This document shows positions 18,140-31,362 of a stretch of 64,000 nucleotides of DNA, in pieces; within the stretch, counting starts at the first letter, position 1; every line of letters starts with the position of its first letter. Made by a program: the position numbers and the translations under genes. Origin of the DNA: JACXVD01 sp020446665 (lineage in GTDB: Bacteria; Pseudomonadota; Alphaproteobacteria; Sphingomonadales; Sphingomonadaceae); contig JAWKXQ010000007.1 in assembly GCA_041396905.1 (NCBI GenBank), positions 1 to 64,000 of the forward strand, written 5' to 3'. Under the pieces are notes generated by a model. The model made no database searches. It was not told the origin of the DNA and saw nothing but the letters and a program-made list of their open reading frames with translations.

Positions 18140-19957
18140 TCAGGCGATTACGCCGGCGGATCCCTTTTCCTCATTCGCCTGCCGCGCCCACATTTCGGCA
18201 TAGAGCCCGTCATGGCGCAGCAACTCGCCATGGCTGCCGCTTTCCGCCAGACGCCCGTGATCGAGCACAAGGATCGTATCGGCATCGGCGATGGTGGACA
18301 GGCGATGCGCGATGGAAATGCTGGTGCGGTTCTCGCTCACCCGGTGGAGCGTGGCGAGAATGTCTTGCTCGGTGCGGCTGTCCAGCGCGCTGGTCGCTTC
18401 GTCGAGCAGCAGGATCGGCGGGTCCTTCACCAGCGTGCGGGCAATCGCCACGCGCTGTTTTTCCCCGCCGGACAGTTTCAGCCCGCGCTCGCCCACTTCC
18501 GTATCGAAGCCGTCAGGCAGTTTCTGGATAAAGGGCATGATCGCCGCGTCGCGCGCGGCGCGTTCGACCGCTTCCTGCGTCGCATCGTCGCGGCCATAGG
18601 CGATGTTGTAGCCGATCGTATCGTTGAACAGCACACTGTCTTGCGGGACGATCCCGGTATGGGCGCGCAGGCTGGCTTGTGTCACCTGCGCAATATCCTG
18701 CCCGTCAATCATGATGCGCCCGCTCCACGGATCGTAAAAACGGAACAGCAGCCGCGCGATCGTGCTCTTGCCGGCTCCGCTCGGCCCGACAATCGCGACA
18801 TGGCCGCCCGCAGGAACCTCGAAGCTGAGACCGTGCAGGATCGTGCGTTCCCTGTCGTAGCCGAACTCGACATTGTCGAAGACAACTGTGGGACGCTTCA
18901 CGAGCAGGGCGGGGGCACCTGGCGCATCCTCCACCTCCACCGGGCTGTCCATCAGGCGGAACATTTCCGCCATGTCGATAATGCCCTGGCGGATGATGCG
19001 ATAAACCATGCCCAGCAGGTCGAGCGGGCGGAACAGCTGCATCAGATAGGTGTTGACCAGCACCAGATCGCCGACCGTCAGATCGCCCTTGCTCCAGCCC
19101 CACACGGTCCACGCCATAGCGCCTGCCATCAGCGCATTGGTGATGAAGGATTGCGCAATGTTGAGCAAGCCCAGCGAATTCTCGCTCTTCACCGCGGCCT
19201 CGGCATAAGCGCGGGCGGCCCCGGCATAGCGGGCCTCCTCCCGCTCTTCCGCGCCGAAATATTTGACGGTCTCGTAATTGAGCAGCGAATCCACCGCGCG
19301 GCTCAGCGCCTGCCCGTCGAGCGAATTCATTTCCGCGCGCAATTTGGTGCGCCATTCGGTGATCCAGCGCGTGACTGCTATATAGAGAGTAATGGTGACG
19401 CCAGTTGCCGCCACCAGTTCCCACCCGAAATTGATGTAGAAGATTACCGCCACCGCAGTCAGCTCGATCACCGTCGGCGCGATGTTGAAGAGCAGGAAAT
19501 AGAGCATGGAATCGATGCTCTTGGTTCCGCGCTCAATCGTCTTGGTCACTTCACCCGTGCGCCGCCCGAGATGAAAACGCAGCGACAGGCGGTGCAGGCG
19601 GCGGAATACGTCTTCGGCCAGATGCAGCGTCGCCTCTTGCCCGACGCGCTCGAAAATGATGTTGCGCAGCTGGTCGAACAACACGCTGCCAAAACGGCCC
19701 GCGCTATAGGCTATCACCAGCGCCAGCGCGACCATCATCGCCTCGTTCGAAGGCGTCGCCATCGCATCGACGGCCTTCTTGTAGGCAAAGGGCAAAGCGA
19801 GGATGGTCGCCTTGGCCAGCAGCACCATCAGCACGGCACCGATGATCCGGCGTTTCAATGCAGGGTGATCGCGCGGCCAGAGATAGGGCAGGAAACGCCG
19901 CAGCGTCTTCCAGCTGTCGAGGTCGTCTGGCGCTTGGGTGGCGTGATCGGGCGGCAT
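18140..19957 (-). CDS. Atm1-type ABC exporter (NaAtm1-like)
   Basis: Half-transporter of 605 residues with fused membrane and ATPase domains, working as a homodimer. It closely resembles NaAtm1 of Novosphingobium aromaticivorans, a structurally known exporter of glutathione conjugates linked to heavy-metal detoxification, from memory of that sequence: LPFAYKKAVDAM, RTGEVTK-IERGTKSID and NIAPTVIELTAV agree. Motifs: Walker A GPSGAGKST, Q-loop GIVPQDS, signature LSGGEKQ, Walker B ILLLDEAT, H-loop IAHRLS. ATG at 19957 fits NaAtm1's start and has GGGGCGG before it; another ATG lies at 19969. Confidence 0.93.
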   Translation of the reverse strand: MPPDHATQAPDDLDSWKTLRRFLPYLWPRDHPALKRRIIGAVLMVLLAKATILALPFAYKKAVDAMATPSNEAMMVALALVIAYSAGRFGSVLFDQLRNIIFERVGQEATLHLAEDVFRRLHRLSLRFHLGRRTGEVTKTIERGTKSIDSMLYFLLFNIAPTVIELTAVAVIFYINFGWELVAATGVTITLYIAVTRWITEWRTKLRAEMNSLDGQALSRAVDSLLNYETVKYFGAEEREEARYAGAARAYAEAAVKSENSLGLLNIAQSFITNALMAGAMAWTVWGWSKGDLTVGDLVLVNTYLMQLFRPLDLLGMVYRIIRQGIIDMAEMFRLMDSPVEVEDAPGAPALLVKRPTVVFDNVEFGYDRERTILHGLSFEVPAGGHVAIVGPSGAGKSTIARLLFRFYDPWSGRIMIDGQDIAQVTQASLRAHTGIVPQDSVLFNDTIGYNIAYGRDDATQEAVERAARDAAIMPFIQKLPDGFDTEVGERGLKLSGGEKQRVAIARTLVKDPPILLLDEATSALDSRTEQDILATLHRVSENRTSISIAHRLSTIADADTILVLDHGRLAESGSHGELLRHDGLYAEMWARQANEEKGSAGVIA

Positions 19958-20033
19958 GGTCCGCCCCATCTGGGGCGTGGCAGCGGTTTAGGCAATGGCA
20001 GGCAGTTCAGTCACAAGCACAAAACCCCTTTGT

Positions 20034-20984
20034 TCAGAGGTCCCTCGGCAAGTCGAACAGGATTTCGCGAGAGCTGAAATCAATTGCTACCCGGTCAAAA
20101 GCGCGCAGATTTTCCATGCCCAGCAAGATGGCGGGCTTGTCATTCAGGCCCAGCACCTTGAAGGGCACACCATCGGCAAATGTGATGGGCACGCGGGTCA
20201 GCACCATATCATCGACCTTGAGCTTGCTCACATAGGAAAGCTCGCCGCTGATCTGGTTGCCATTCACGTCCGTGGCAATCACAGTGTCACGCCTTCTTGC
20301 CCGCAGCTTCTTTTGCAGCGCAAGGTTTCCGACGGTCCCCTGCGCGCCCGTGTCAATTATCAGCGCAGTCGTGACCCCATCAATCTTCGCATTAGTTATG
20401 ATCAGGCGGCCCAGTTTGCGCCGGGCGCGGACGACTATTTCATATCCGCGATCCTGGGGGGCCTCGCTGGCATTGGCGACCAGCATTTCCTCTTGGCGGA
20501 AATCAATCACGATGCGCATGTCCTGCAGACTATCCAGCCCCAGGATCCCGTCTGCCCCCAGGTGGCGCTCCTCCAGCAGCGGGGCCTCGATATTGTCGAA
20601 CACGCGCGAGGCGAATTCCAGCCCGTCAAGGCGGACCAGCTGTGTCTCCTTGCTGCTTGCCATGCCGACGATAACCACAGAACCGAGTGGTTCCAGTTGC
20701 AAGCGCTCGCCCAGCTGGCGGGTGACCACGGTTGCTTGCGATCCCGTGTCGACCATGAAGTTGAACGGCCCTTCGCCTTCTATCGTCACCGGGATGGTCA
20801 TGCGGCGATGGCGGTCTTCGAAGATAGTGAGCAGTTCGATATTGCCCCAGGCCTTTTCATCCACCAGCGATGGGGCGGCACTGCGCAGATCAGGTTCACT
20901 GGTGTCGAGCTCTGTCGTGGGCGGCTCGGTCGTGGCGACAGCCATGCTGGCGGCACTTAGCAAGGCGAGCGATTGAGCGAACAT
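20034..20984 (-). CDS. Exported retropepsin-like aspartyl protease
   Basis: 316 residues from the ATG at 20984 (GGGAGA upstream), with a signal peptide of about 18 residues. Two retropepsin-type lobes are fused in one chain: active-site triads DTG at residues 79-81 (FMVDTGSQATVV) and 211-213 (LIIDTGAQGTVG), with the flap/strand blocks GADGILGLDSL and the second-lobe ILLGMENLRAF. Most bacterial relatives have one lobe and dimerise, so this protein may be a self-contained pseudo-dimer. Periplasmic; substrate unknown. Stands between the Atm1 gene and the polysaccharide genes. Confidence 0.8.
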   Translation of the reverse strand: MFAQSLALLSAASMAVATTEPPTTELDTSEPDLRSAAPSLVDEKAWGNIELLTIFEDRHRRMTIPVTIEGEGPFNFMVDTGSQATVVTRQLGERLQLEPLGSVVIVGMASSKETQLVRLDGLEFASRVFDNIEAPLLEERHLGADGILGLDSLQDMRIVIDFRQEEMLVANASEAPQDRGYEIVVRARRKLGRLIITNAKIDGVTTALIIDTGAQGTVGNLALQKKLRARRRDTVIATDVNGNQISGELSYVSKLKVDDMVLTRVPITFADGVPFKVLGLNDKPAILLGMENLRAFDRVAIDFSSREILFDLPRDL

Positions 20985-21062
20985 GTGCCATCTCCCATGG
21001 CTGTTGCGTCGGGCTTTATAGCAGTTTCGCTGCCCGGCCGCCATCCATGGGTAAAAGCGGGT

Positions 21063-22520
21063 CTAGCGGTTGCGGATCAAGGCGACAGCTTCGGCGAGCC
21101 GGTCTCTGGCAAAGATGCCGATCCAGCCAAAATAGAATAACGCCCCCAGGCCGACCAAATTGACCAGGCGCAGTACTGGCGAGGCGGGCTGGAAGAACCC
21201 GTCTGCTCCAAGCACGGCAGCCGCCATGGCAATTCCGGCAAGTACAGGCGGTGTCAGCGCGGTGACCAGCTGGCGGGCCGTGATCCCGATGATCGGGTTT
21301 GAATTGGCGGCCGTGATGATTGTCATGGCCGGATAGACCAGCATCCATGCAATCGCCATGCCGGTGATGCCCCATTGGACGCCAATCAGGAAAGCAATAG
21401 GCATCAAGGCGGCGCCCATCGCGGAATTATACATCGCAATTGAGGGTTTGCCGGCTGCATTGGTGGCCGGGGCGAACAAGACCTGCAGAGTCATCCACGG
21501 GATCGCCAGCGAGAGGAGGGCCAGCAGCGGGGCGGCGGGCAACCATTTCTCCCCCAACAGGACATGCACCACCGGTTCTGCGGTAACTGACAAGCCAAGG
21601 CAAAAGGGGATGGAAAGCAGCATGACGGCGCGGACCATCGTCAGGAAGCCCCTGGCGAGAGCGTCCCGGTCGTCCTGCACCCTTGCATAGGCGGTAAAGG
21701 CTACTTCATTGAGCGGCGGCACCACCTTGTTCACGAAGATTTGTGCTAGGAACAGCGAGGTGGTGTAGAGGCCGACCGTGTGGGCATCGAAAGCGCGCCC
21801 GGCAATCACAACGTCCGATTGCGTCTGGAAGAAATAGAACAGGCTCGACAGGGCAACGGTACCGCCAAATCCGGCCATGCCGCTGGTCCCGCGAAAATCG
21901 AAACTGGGCCAGATGAAGATGCGTGCAGCGATCATCATGCCAAAGCCGCGGACAGCAAAGACTGTGAGCGGTGCAAAGACCAGCGCCCAGACGCCATATC
22001 CGGCCATCGCTCCGCCGAGGGCAACAAGGGCCCCCAAGACTGCTGCACTCAGGTTGACTTGGGCCTGGCGGCGGAAATCCATCTCTCGTGACAAGACTGT
22101 ATAGCCCAGCGCGAGGAAGGGGTTGGTGAGGAAGGCCAGTGAGAGGACTCGCAAGATGTCGGCCACCATTGGCTGTCCGTAATAGCTCGCGACCAAAGGT
22201 GCGGTGAGGAACTGGACGAGCGCCAGCGCAGCATTGACGGCCAGCAGCATCCCGAACAGCTGGCGCATTTCGTGATGCGATACCTCCTTGCGCTGGATCA
22301 GCGCGTTGGCGAGGCCGTAACCATTGAGCAGGGTCAATAGCGCCAGTACCGCAGTGGCCATGGCATAGAGGCCGTAATCCGCAGGAGATAGCAGCCGCAG
22401 GACCAGAAAGGTTGAAACCCACGCGATCATCTGCCCGACGATCTGCGATCCCGACCGCCAGATTATTGCCATCCGAACTTGCGAGCGAAAGCTGGGGGCT
22501 TCAGCCTCGGTCAGGCTCAC
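21063..22520 (-). CDS. Lipopolysaccharide/oligosaccharide flippase (Wzx/PST type)
   Basis: 485 residues with about 12-14 hydrophobic segments, of the polysaccharide-transport MOP superfamily. The N-terminal block GSQIVGQMIAWVSTFLVLRLLSPADYGLYAMA is the typical start of this family. A GTG at 22520 that overlaps the stop of the glycosyltransferase gene (GTGA) is taken as start; the longer frame to 22607 lies inside that gene. With the neighbour it forms a small polysaccharide export pair. Confidence 0.85.
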   Translation of the reverse strand: MSLTEAEAPSFRSQVRMAIIWRSGSQIVGQMIAWVSTFLVLRLLSPADYGLYAMATAVLALLTLLNGYGLANALIQRKEVSHHEMRQLFGMLLAVNAALALVQFLTAPLVASYYGQPMVADILRVLSLAFLTNPFLALGYTVLSREMDFRRQAQVNLSAAVLGALVALGGAMAGYGVWALVFAPLTVFAVRGFGMMIAARIFIWPSFDFRGTSGMAGFGGTVALSSLFYFFQTQSDVVIAGRAFDAHTVGLYTTSLFLAQIFVNKVVPPLNEVAFTAYARVQDDRDALARGFLTMVRAVMLLSIPFCLGLSVTAEPVVHVLLGEKWLPAAPLLALLSLAIPWMTLQVLFAPATNAAGKPSIAMYNSAMGAALMPIAFLIGVQWGITGMAIAWMLVYPAMTIITAANSNPIIGITARQLVTALTPPVLAGIAMAAAVLGADGFFQPASPVLRLVNLVGLGALFYFGWIGIFARDRLAEAVALIRNR

Positions 22521-23545
22521 GACTGGCTCTCTCGCGGGGATGTCAGTGTCCGTAGGAAGCTGGCAAAGCTGCGTGTGCTGCCCCGCTCGTGGGAATGGCG
22601 CCGCCATTGCAGCATCGGGCGCGCCAGGCCGGGGAAAATCGTCCAGATCTTTTGCGCCACGATCCAGACCGGGCCTTGCAGGTCCCCGTGCATCCTGATC
22701 TCGGCGATGCCACCTTTTGTGTCGCCGTCAATGACCCGGTCAATTGCACGTTCGAATTCCAGCACCTTGATATTCCGTTCGATCAGCTTTGCCGCCAGCT
22801 CCGCCTCCGGGCGGTCACCCAGTTGAGCCATGGCCTTTTCATAAACCCGGATCTCACCCAGCAGCATCTTGTCGGAATTGGCGGAAGCAGAGGTCGAACG
22901 AACACGATATTCGCCGAGCACCTCGTCAACATACAGGGCATGGCCGCCCAGCAACATCAGCCGCACCCACAGGTCGAAATCCTCGGCGTGCGTCATGCCG
23001 ACTTCAAACCCGCCGATCGCGTCAAAGTCTGCGCGGCGGAATGTTGTGCCGATGTAGACACCGAAACTCCGGTCGAGCACATCGGACAGGGAGCCACGGA
23101 TGCCGTCACCAGTCCCTTGTCTGGATGTGAAGCAAAGGCGACTCTTTGGCACTGCTCCAAAAATCAGCGCATTGCAGGTCGCAAGCTTTGCCTCACTATC
23201 GGCTTCGAGAGCAGCCACCGTGCGCTCCAGATGCCGGGGGCGGAAGCGGTCATCGCCGTCGAGCAGCGCGATATAAGGCGCAGTAGTATGAGCAATGGCT
23301 GTATTCCGCGCGCCCGATACGCCCTGATTCTCTGTGGCAAGGAATCGGATGCGCGGATCGGCCAGGAAAGGCTTCACGGCGCCAGCAACGTCATCAGGCG
23401 CTCCATCGTCTATAACGACGCATTCCCAGTCCTGCAGAGTCTGTGCCTGCAGCGAGGTAAGTGCTTCGCCCAAAAGATGGGCGACCCCATAAGCGGGGAC
23501 GATGACCGCAACGCGTGCGGGCGGGGAGTGAGGACGTTGCGACAT
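22517..23545 (-). CDS. Family 2 glycosyltransferase
   Basis: 342-residue GT-A fold enzyme. VAVIVPAYGVAHLLGEALTS and VVIDDGAPDD form the nucleotide-sugar-binding half, and YIALLDGDDRFRP is the metal-binding DXD-like motif near residue 100. HAEDFDLWVRLM is the typical acceptor-side ED pair. The ATG at 23545 is one codon inside a TTG. It is translationally coupled to the flippase, suggesting surface-glycan assembly; donor and acceptor sugars cannot be told. Confidence 0.9.
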   Translation of the reverse strand: MSQRPHSPPARVAVIVPAYGVAHLLGEALTSLQAQTLQDWECVVIDDGAPDDVAGAVKPFLADPRIRFLATENQGVSGARNTAIAHTTAPYIALLDGDDRFRPRHLERTVAALEADSEAKLATCNALIFGAVPKSRLCFTSRQGTGDGIRGSLSDVLDRSFGVYIGTTFRRADFDAIGGFEVGMTHAEDFDLWVRLMLLGGHALYVDEVLGEYRVRSTSASANSDKMLLGEIRVYEKAMAQLGDRPEAELAAKLIERNIKVLEFERAIDRVIDGDTKGGIAEIRMHGDLQGPVWIVAQKIWTIFPGLARPMLQWRRHSHERGSTRSFASFLRTLTSPRESQS

Positions 23546-23915
23546 CAATAAGCGCGATAGCTCTGATTGGGAAAATTAGAGTTAAGAACGCTGCAGGAAA
23601 CGCAAACCCCGCCTTGGGCTGTGCGGCAAGGTTCGGATGACTCAATTACTGCGCAGCTGCGACTCATTCGGTTCAGCCAATCGGGAAACGGAGCGGATGA
23701 GACTCACGAATCTGCACATTTTCGACAGGAAGCGCAGAAATCCGGGGTTTCGAGGCGTCGCGGCAGGCAAAAATCAGGAATTGCAGCGGGCAATTTTTGC
23801 GCGTTGGGCCTGGCGGAACACGCACGACTGTGCAGCTGCAGCAAAAAATGGAGGGCCAAAAACCTAGGAAATCCGACCATCTCCAACTTTTCTGAAATAA
23901 AATTGCAAAAAGCCG

Positions 23916-23944
23916 TTGACCGAATCCAACTCCCCGCATAGATG
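23916..23944 (+). promoter_or_regulatory. rRNA operon promoter
   Basis: A -35 box TTGACC (23916-23921), a 17-base spacer and TAGATG (23939-23944) as -10, followed by GC-rich sequence. This layout, close to a perfect -35 with 17-bp spacing about 370 bases ahead of 16S, is typical of sphingomonad rRNA promoters. Upstream of the -35 is an A/T-rich stretch (23890-23911) that could act as an UP element. Confidence 0.7.
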
Positions 23945-24070
23945 GCCCTCACCGACGCGGCGCTGACGGTCTCCACCGCCACGAAGCATCGGTCGCCAAC
24001 ACTGATCGGACAGCCGGATCCCCCGGTGTAAATCGGGGAACCAATTGCTGTCCGCTTCTACTGTTGAGTG

Positions 24071-24084
24071 GCTCTTTGACATTG
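24071..24084 (+). promoter_or_regulatory. boxA antitermination element in the rRNA leader
   Basis: GCTCTTTGACATTG closely matches the boxA core (TGCTCTTTAACA in E. coli), which loads NusB/NusE for antitermination. A second copy of the core, TCTTTGACATTG, is in the spacer before 23S at 26256-26267. Confidence 0.75.
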
Positions 24085-24315
24085 TTAGTTTTTGATGAAG
24101 GGACATGTGGGCGACGGCGCCCCGTCTGCGAGTATTAAGGTCGCAGTAACGGGTAACCAAGCCGATGCCACATCCTGCCAGGCTCCACAGTCTGGTTGTG
24201 ATGATACATGTTCATTCGTATCCATTACGTTTGACAGTGCAGGTATCGGCTCCTTGATATTCTGGCTTGTCGAGATGGCAGGGCTTGCCCTGTGCTTGAT
24301 AGGTTAGTCTCACAA

Positions 24316-25809
<1,494 letters not shown>

Positions 25810-25985
25810 TTGTTCGAAAGCGCCTGACCTAGCGTCAGGAAGGGCTTCGCACATTCCAAAGAACATTGCCGTCGTCCTCATGTCCTTTCATCACTGGAGA
25901 TTGCGCCAACCGCGTATGCGGGTGGTTGCAAGCGCCTGAGCTGGCTCACGCCGCAAGCGGCCCTTTGCGCCAGCTACGGCACAGT

Positions 25986-26062
<77 letters not shown>

Positions 26063-26078
26063 TTACTCTGACTGATAC

Positions 26079-26154
26079 GGGGCCTTAGCTCAGCTGGGAG
26101 AGCACCTGCTTTGCAAGCAGGGGGTCATCGGTTCGATCCCGATAGGCTCCACCA
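26079..26154 (+). tRNA. tRNA-Ala (TGC)
   Basis: 76 nt, 16 bases after tRNA-Ile. Acceptor GGGGCCT pairs with AGGCTCC (one G-T pair), anticodon loop TTTGCAA gives TGC, T-loop GTTCGATCC, CCA encoded. Confidence 0.97.
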
Positions 26155-26451
26155 GTCAACCGCGTAGCGATTTATCGCAGGAGCGGGACAAAATATTTCT
26201 CCAGGATGAAAAGTAAGCGGATCTCACTTCGGTGAGTAGGCGATATTGATCGCCGTCTTTGACATTGTGAATGGGTTTTTAAATCGATGCCGTGGCGGTA
26301 TCGTCGTAAAGGTGCGGACCTTAGGGTGTGTGATCTGCGCGATCGATATCATCACAAATCAATCAAATTGATTATCTGGCTGAGATAATCCTCTGCATCA
26401 TCATGAAGACGAACGGGCTTTTATGCAGGCCTGTCGTTGATGGTGTGGATT
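26155..26451 (+). other. Spacer between tRNA-Ala and 23S with boxA
   Basis: 297 bases of transcribed spacer. It contains a second boxA core (TCTTTGACATTG, 26256-26267), which is the usual position for antitermination before 23S, and the 5' arm of the 23S processing stem (26425-26445). No gene is seen. Confidence 0.7.
26425..26445 (+). repeat. 5' arm of the 23S rRNA processing stem
   Basis: These 21 bases are perfectly complementary to 29243-29263, downstream of 23S. The duplex continues inward with GGATTC/GAATCC and the terminal 23S helix TCAAGCG/CGCTTGT after a one-base bulge. This is the classical long stem that brings the ends of pre-23S together for RNase III cleavage. Confidence 0.85.
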
Positions 26452-29239
<2,788 letters not shown>

Positions 29240-29352
29240 TCCCACCATCAACGACAGGCCTGCCAAGGCTTGGCGTTGAAGAGGATCTTCGAAGCCAGAT
29301 AACGCCCAATTGCCCTTAAAGTGCATCGATTTAACCCGCACACCGGCTTCAT

Positions 29353-29470
29353 TGCTTGGTGGCTATAGCGTCTGTGACCCACCCGATCCCATCTCGAACT
29401 CGGCCGTGAAACCAGACCGCGCCGATGGTACTAACGCTTAAGCGTTGGAAGAGTAGGTCGTCGCCAGGCA
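29353..29470 (+). rRNA. rrf: 5S ribosomal RNA
   Basis: About 118 bases. The 5' strand TGCTTGGTGGC pairs with GTCGCCAGGCA at the 3' end; the conserved loop CCCGATCCCATCTCGAACTC lies between. Ends estimated from this pairing. Confidence 0.95.
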
Positions 29471-29647
29471 TTGTAGCCGGTGGGCAGGAAAACCCATTCA
29501 CAAGTCACAAGGGCTGACCCGCAAGGGCGGCCCTTTTGGCGTCTCTGGACGAATTTGGTCCATTGGTGCCTTGCCTCTCGGTTCCTCTGGATCCAGGGGC
29601 ATGGCTGCGCCAGCAGCCGCTGGCGCAAGAAGCCAGCATGACGGTAA

Positions 29648-29724
<77 letters not shown>

Positions 29725-29743
29725 CCGAAACGAAGTAAAAACA

Positions 29744-29774
29744 GGGGCTTAGGTGAAAACCTAGCCCCTTTTTT
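29744..29774 (+). terminator. Intrinsic terminator of the rRNA operon
   Basis: GGGGCTTAGG and CCTAGCCCC form a stem (one bulged T) closed by TGAAAA, followed by six T residues. It lies 20 bases after the initiator tRNA and should end the rRNA transcript. Confidence 0.85.
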
Positions 29775-29850
29775 GCGTCCAGATTCCGTGCATGATACAC
29801 TTCACACATGTTACACACATTTGCACACTCATGCGGAAACCGGAGGAGAG

Positions 29851-30010
29851 ATGCCCACGCACAAAATTCTTGGCGATTAGGTGAACGTCTACAAGCGAGG
29901 TCGAAGCCGCTACTGGCAGTGCTCGACCTACCTCGACGGACGCAATCACAGAACGAGCACGAAGCAGGAAAGCTTAGCGCACGCCAAGGAGTTTGCCGAA
30001 GTTATGGTAT
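29851..30010 (+). pseudogene. Tyrosine-recombinase (integrase) N-terminus, broken
   Basis: Behind a good ribosome-binding site (GGAGGAGAG) the frame reads MPTHKILGD, then an amber TAG at 29878-29880, then continues in the same frame with VNVYKRGRSRYWQCST, YLDGRNHRTSTKQES and LAHAKEFAE. That is the start of phage/island tyrosine integrases (arm-binding AP2-like region). The reading ends where the IS element begins at 30011; the catalytic domain is absent. The location right after the initiator tRNA fits an island integrated at that tRNA. GTG at 29881 could still start a fragment, but it would be non-functional. Confidence 0.7.
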
Positions 30011-31286
30011 TGACGTGACCCCTGATTTTCCTCCAAGTTGGATTAGAGTCTGGCCTTGGAGGAAAGGACAGACGATGAAGAGAACGAGGTTTTCAGAAGA
30101 GCAGATCATCGGGGTGCTGAAGGAAGCCGAGGCGGGCGCGAAGACCGCTGACCTGGCCCGGCGACACGGGGTGTCGGAAGCGACGATCTACAACTGGAAG
30201 TCTCGAAGTATGGCGGGCTGGAGGTTTCCGATGCCCGACGGCTCAAGGAGCTGGAGAGCGAGAACGCAAAGCAAGCGGTTGCTGGCCGATGCGATGCTGG
30301 ACAAGGCTGCGCTGAAGGATCTTCTGGCAAAAAGTTCTGACGCCCGCCGCGCAGCGGCTGTCGCTCATCTCCAGGCATGTCACGGGATGAGCGAACGGCG
30401 GGCGTGCCGTGTCATCGATGCCGATCCGCAAGAGCGTGCGTTACCGTTCCACGCGGGACGACGATGCTGGTCTGCGTGAGAAGCTGCGCGAGTTGGCCAA
30501 CCAGCGTCGCCGGTTCGGCTATCGCCGTCTGCACATCCTGCTGCGTCGGGAGGGTATCATGATCAACCGGAAGAAGACCCAGCGGCTCTAGGGCTGGCAG
30601 TGAGGCGACGACGAAGCCGCAGGCGCGCTGTCGGCACGAGGGCACCTGCTCCGGTGCTCGCCTTGCCGAACCAGCGCTGGAGCCTGGACTTCGTTCACGA
30701 CCAGATGGCTTCGGGAAGACGGTTCCGGGTGCTTAACGTGGTCGATGATGTGACCCGGGAGTGCCTGGCAGCGGTGCCGGATACGTCGATCTCCGGTCGC
30801 CGTGTCGTTCGTGAACTGACCGAGCTGATCGCCCTACGTGGCAAGCCCGGCATGATCGTCAGCGACAACGGTACCGAGCTCACCAGCAATGCCGTGCTGG
30901 CATGGTGTGGCGAGATCGGCGTGGAGTGGCATTACATCGCCCCAGGCAGGCCGATGCAGAATGGCTATGTCGAGAGGTAGGCCTTCGGCCAGCTTCGCTT
31001 CCAATGGCCGCATGCGGGACGAGCTACTCAACGAGACGCTGTTCATGAGCATGGCCCATGCCCGGGTCGAGATCGCGGCCTGGGTGGAAGACTACAACCG
31101 GGAGCGGCCACACTCGTCTCTCGGTTACGCAACACCGGCGGCGTTCGCCGCCGAACTGGATAAGCAATGGCCTGCTTCGCTACGCCCTACGGGCTCCGCT
31201 ACGAAGCCCATTGCTTCAACCGCGCAGATGCGCAAAACAACCGCCCGGCTCTAATCCCAGCTGGTGGAAAGAATGGGGTCACGTCA
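30011..31286 (+). mobile_element. IS3-family insertion sequence (IS407-like), degenerate
   Basis: 1276 bases bounded by imperfect terminal inverted repeats: 30011-30048 and 31249-31286 agree at 30 of 38 positions, and the outer 12 bases TGACGTGACCCC are identical and begin TG/end CA as in the family. It carries remnants of orfA and orfB. The flanks (GTAT on the left, GTTC on the right) show no target duplication, which suggests that one side was lost in an IS-mediated deletion. Confidence 0.85.
30075..31254 (+). pseudogene. IS3-family transposase orfA/orfB, multiply frameshifted
   Basis: OrfA starts at ATG 30075 (MKRTRFSEEQIIGVLKEAE, helix-turn-helix of the family). Relative to the family frame there are: a 2-base gain near 30201, a 2-base loss near 30270, an A5 instead of the usual slippery A6 at 30329-30333, a 1-base gain near 30426, a deletion of about 10 bases causing TAG at 30589, and a gain of about 22 bases near 30977-31000. 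OrfB's rve domain is otherwise clear: WSLDFVHDQ and IVSDNGTELTS hold two catalytic Asp residues and GYVER the Glu; DYNRERPHSSLGY ends it. No intact transposase can be made. Confidence 0.88.
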
Positions 31287-31310
31287 GTTCGAACCCAGCA
31301 GGGCTCACCA
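31287..31310 (+). other. Possible 3' stub of a tRNA gene
   Basis: Directly after the IS, 24 bases fit the 3' end of a tRNA: G-TTCGAAC (T-loop), CCAGC (T-stem), AGGGCTC (acceptor strand), A and CCA. The matching 5' halves (GAGCCCT acceptor, GCTGG T-stem) are not found in the preceding bases, which belong to the IS end. It is not a copy of the initiator tRNA end. A short chance match is possible. Confidence 0.45.
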
Positions 31311-31362
31311 TCTATCCCACGCATTGCGAAAATTGACCTGTGCGAATGCCGTCGGGCAGCAC

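Larger units (their letters stand above)
23546..24315. other. Upstream region and leader of the rRNA operon
   Basis: 770 bases without a supported gene. The first ~300 bases are AT-richer than the neighbours and hold only scattered short frames. From 23916 a promoter is seen, then a transcribed leader with boxA at 24071, and before the mature 16S end a small hairpin (CAGGGC-TT-GCCCTG near 24281-24294). Short ORFs here are not credible as genes. Confidence 0.6.

Noticed and set aside
17954..20077. 707-residue frame on the + strand
   Set aside because: It lies opposite the SulP and Atm1 genes, whose motifs are clear; it is a GC-rich antisense shadow.
30001..31290. Target-site duplication of the IS
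   Set aside because: Left flank GTAT and right flank GTTC do not match; none was called.
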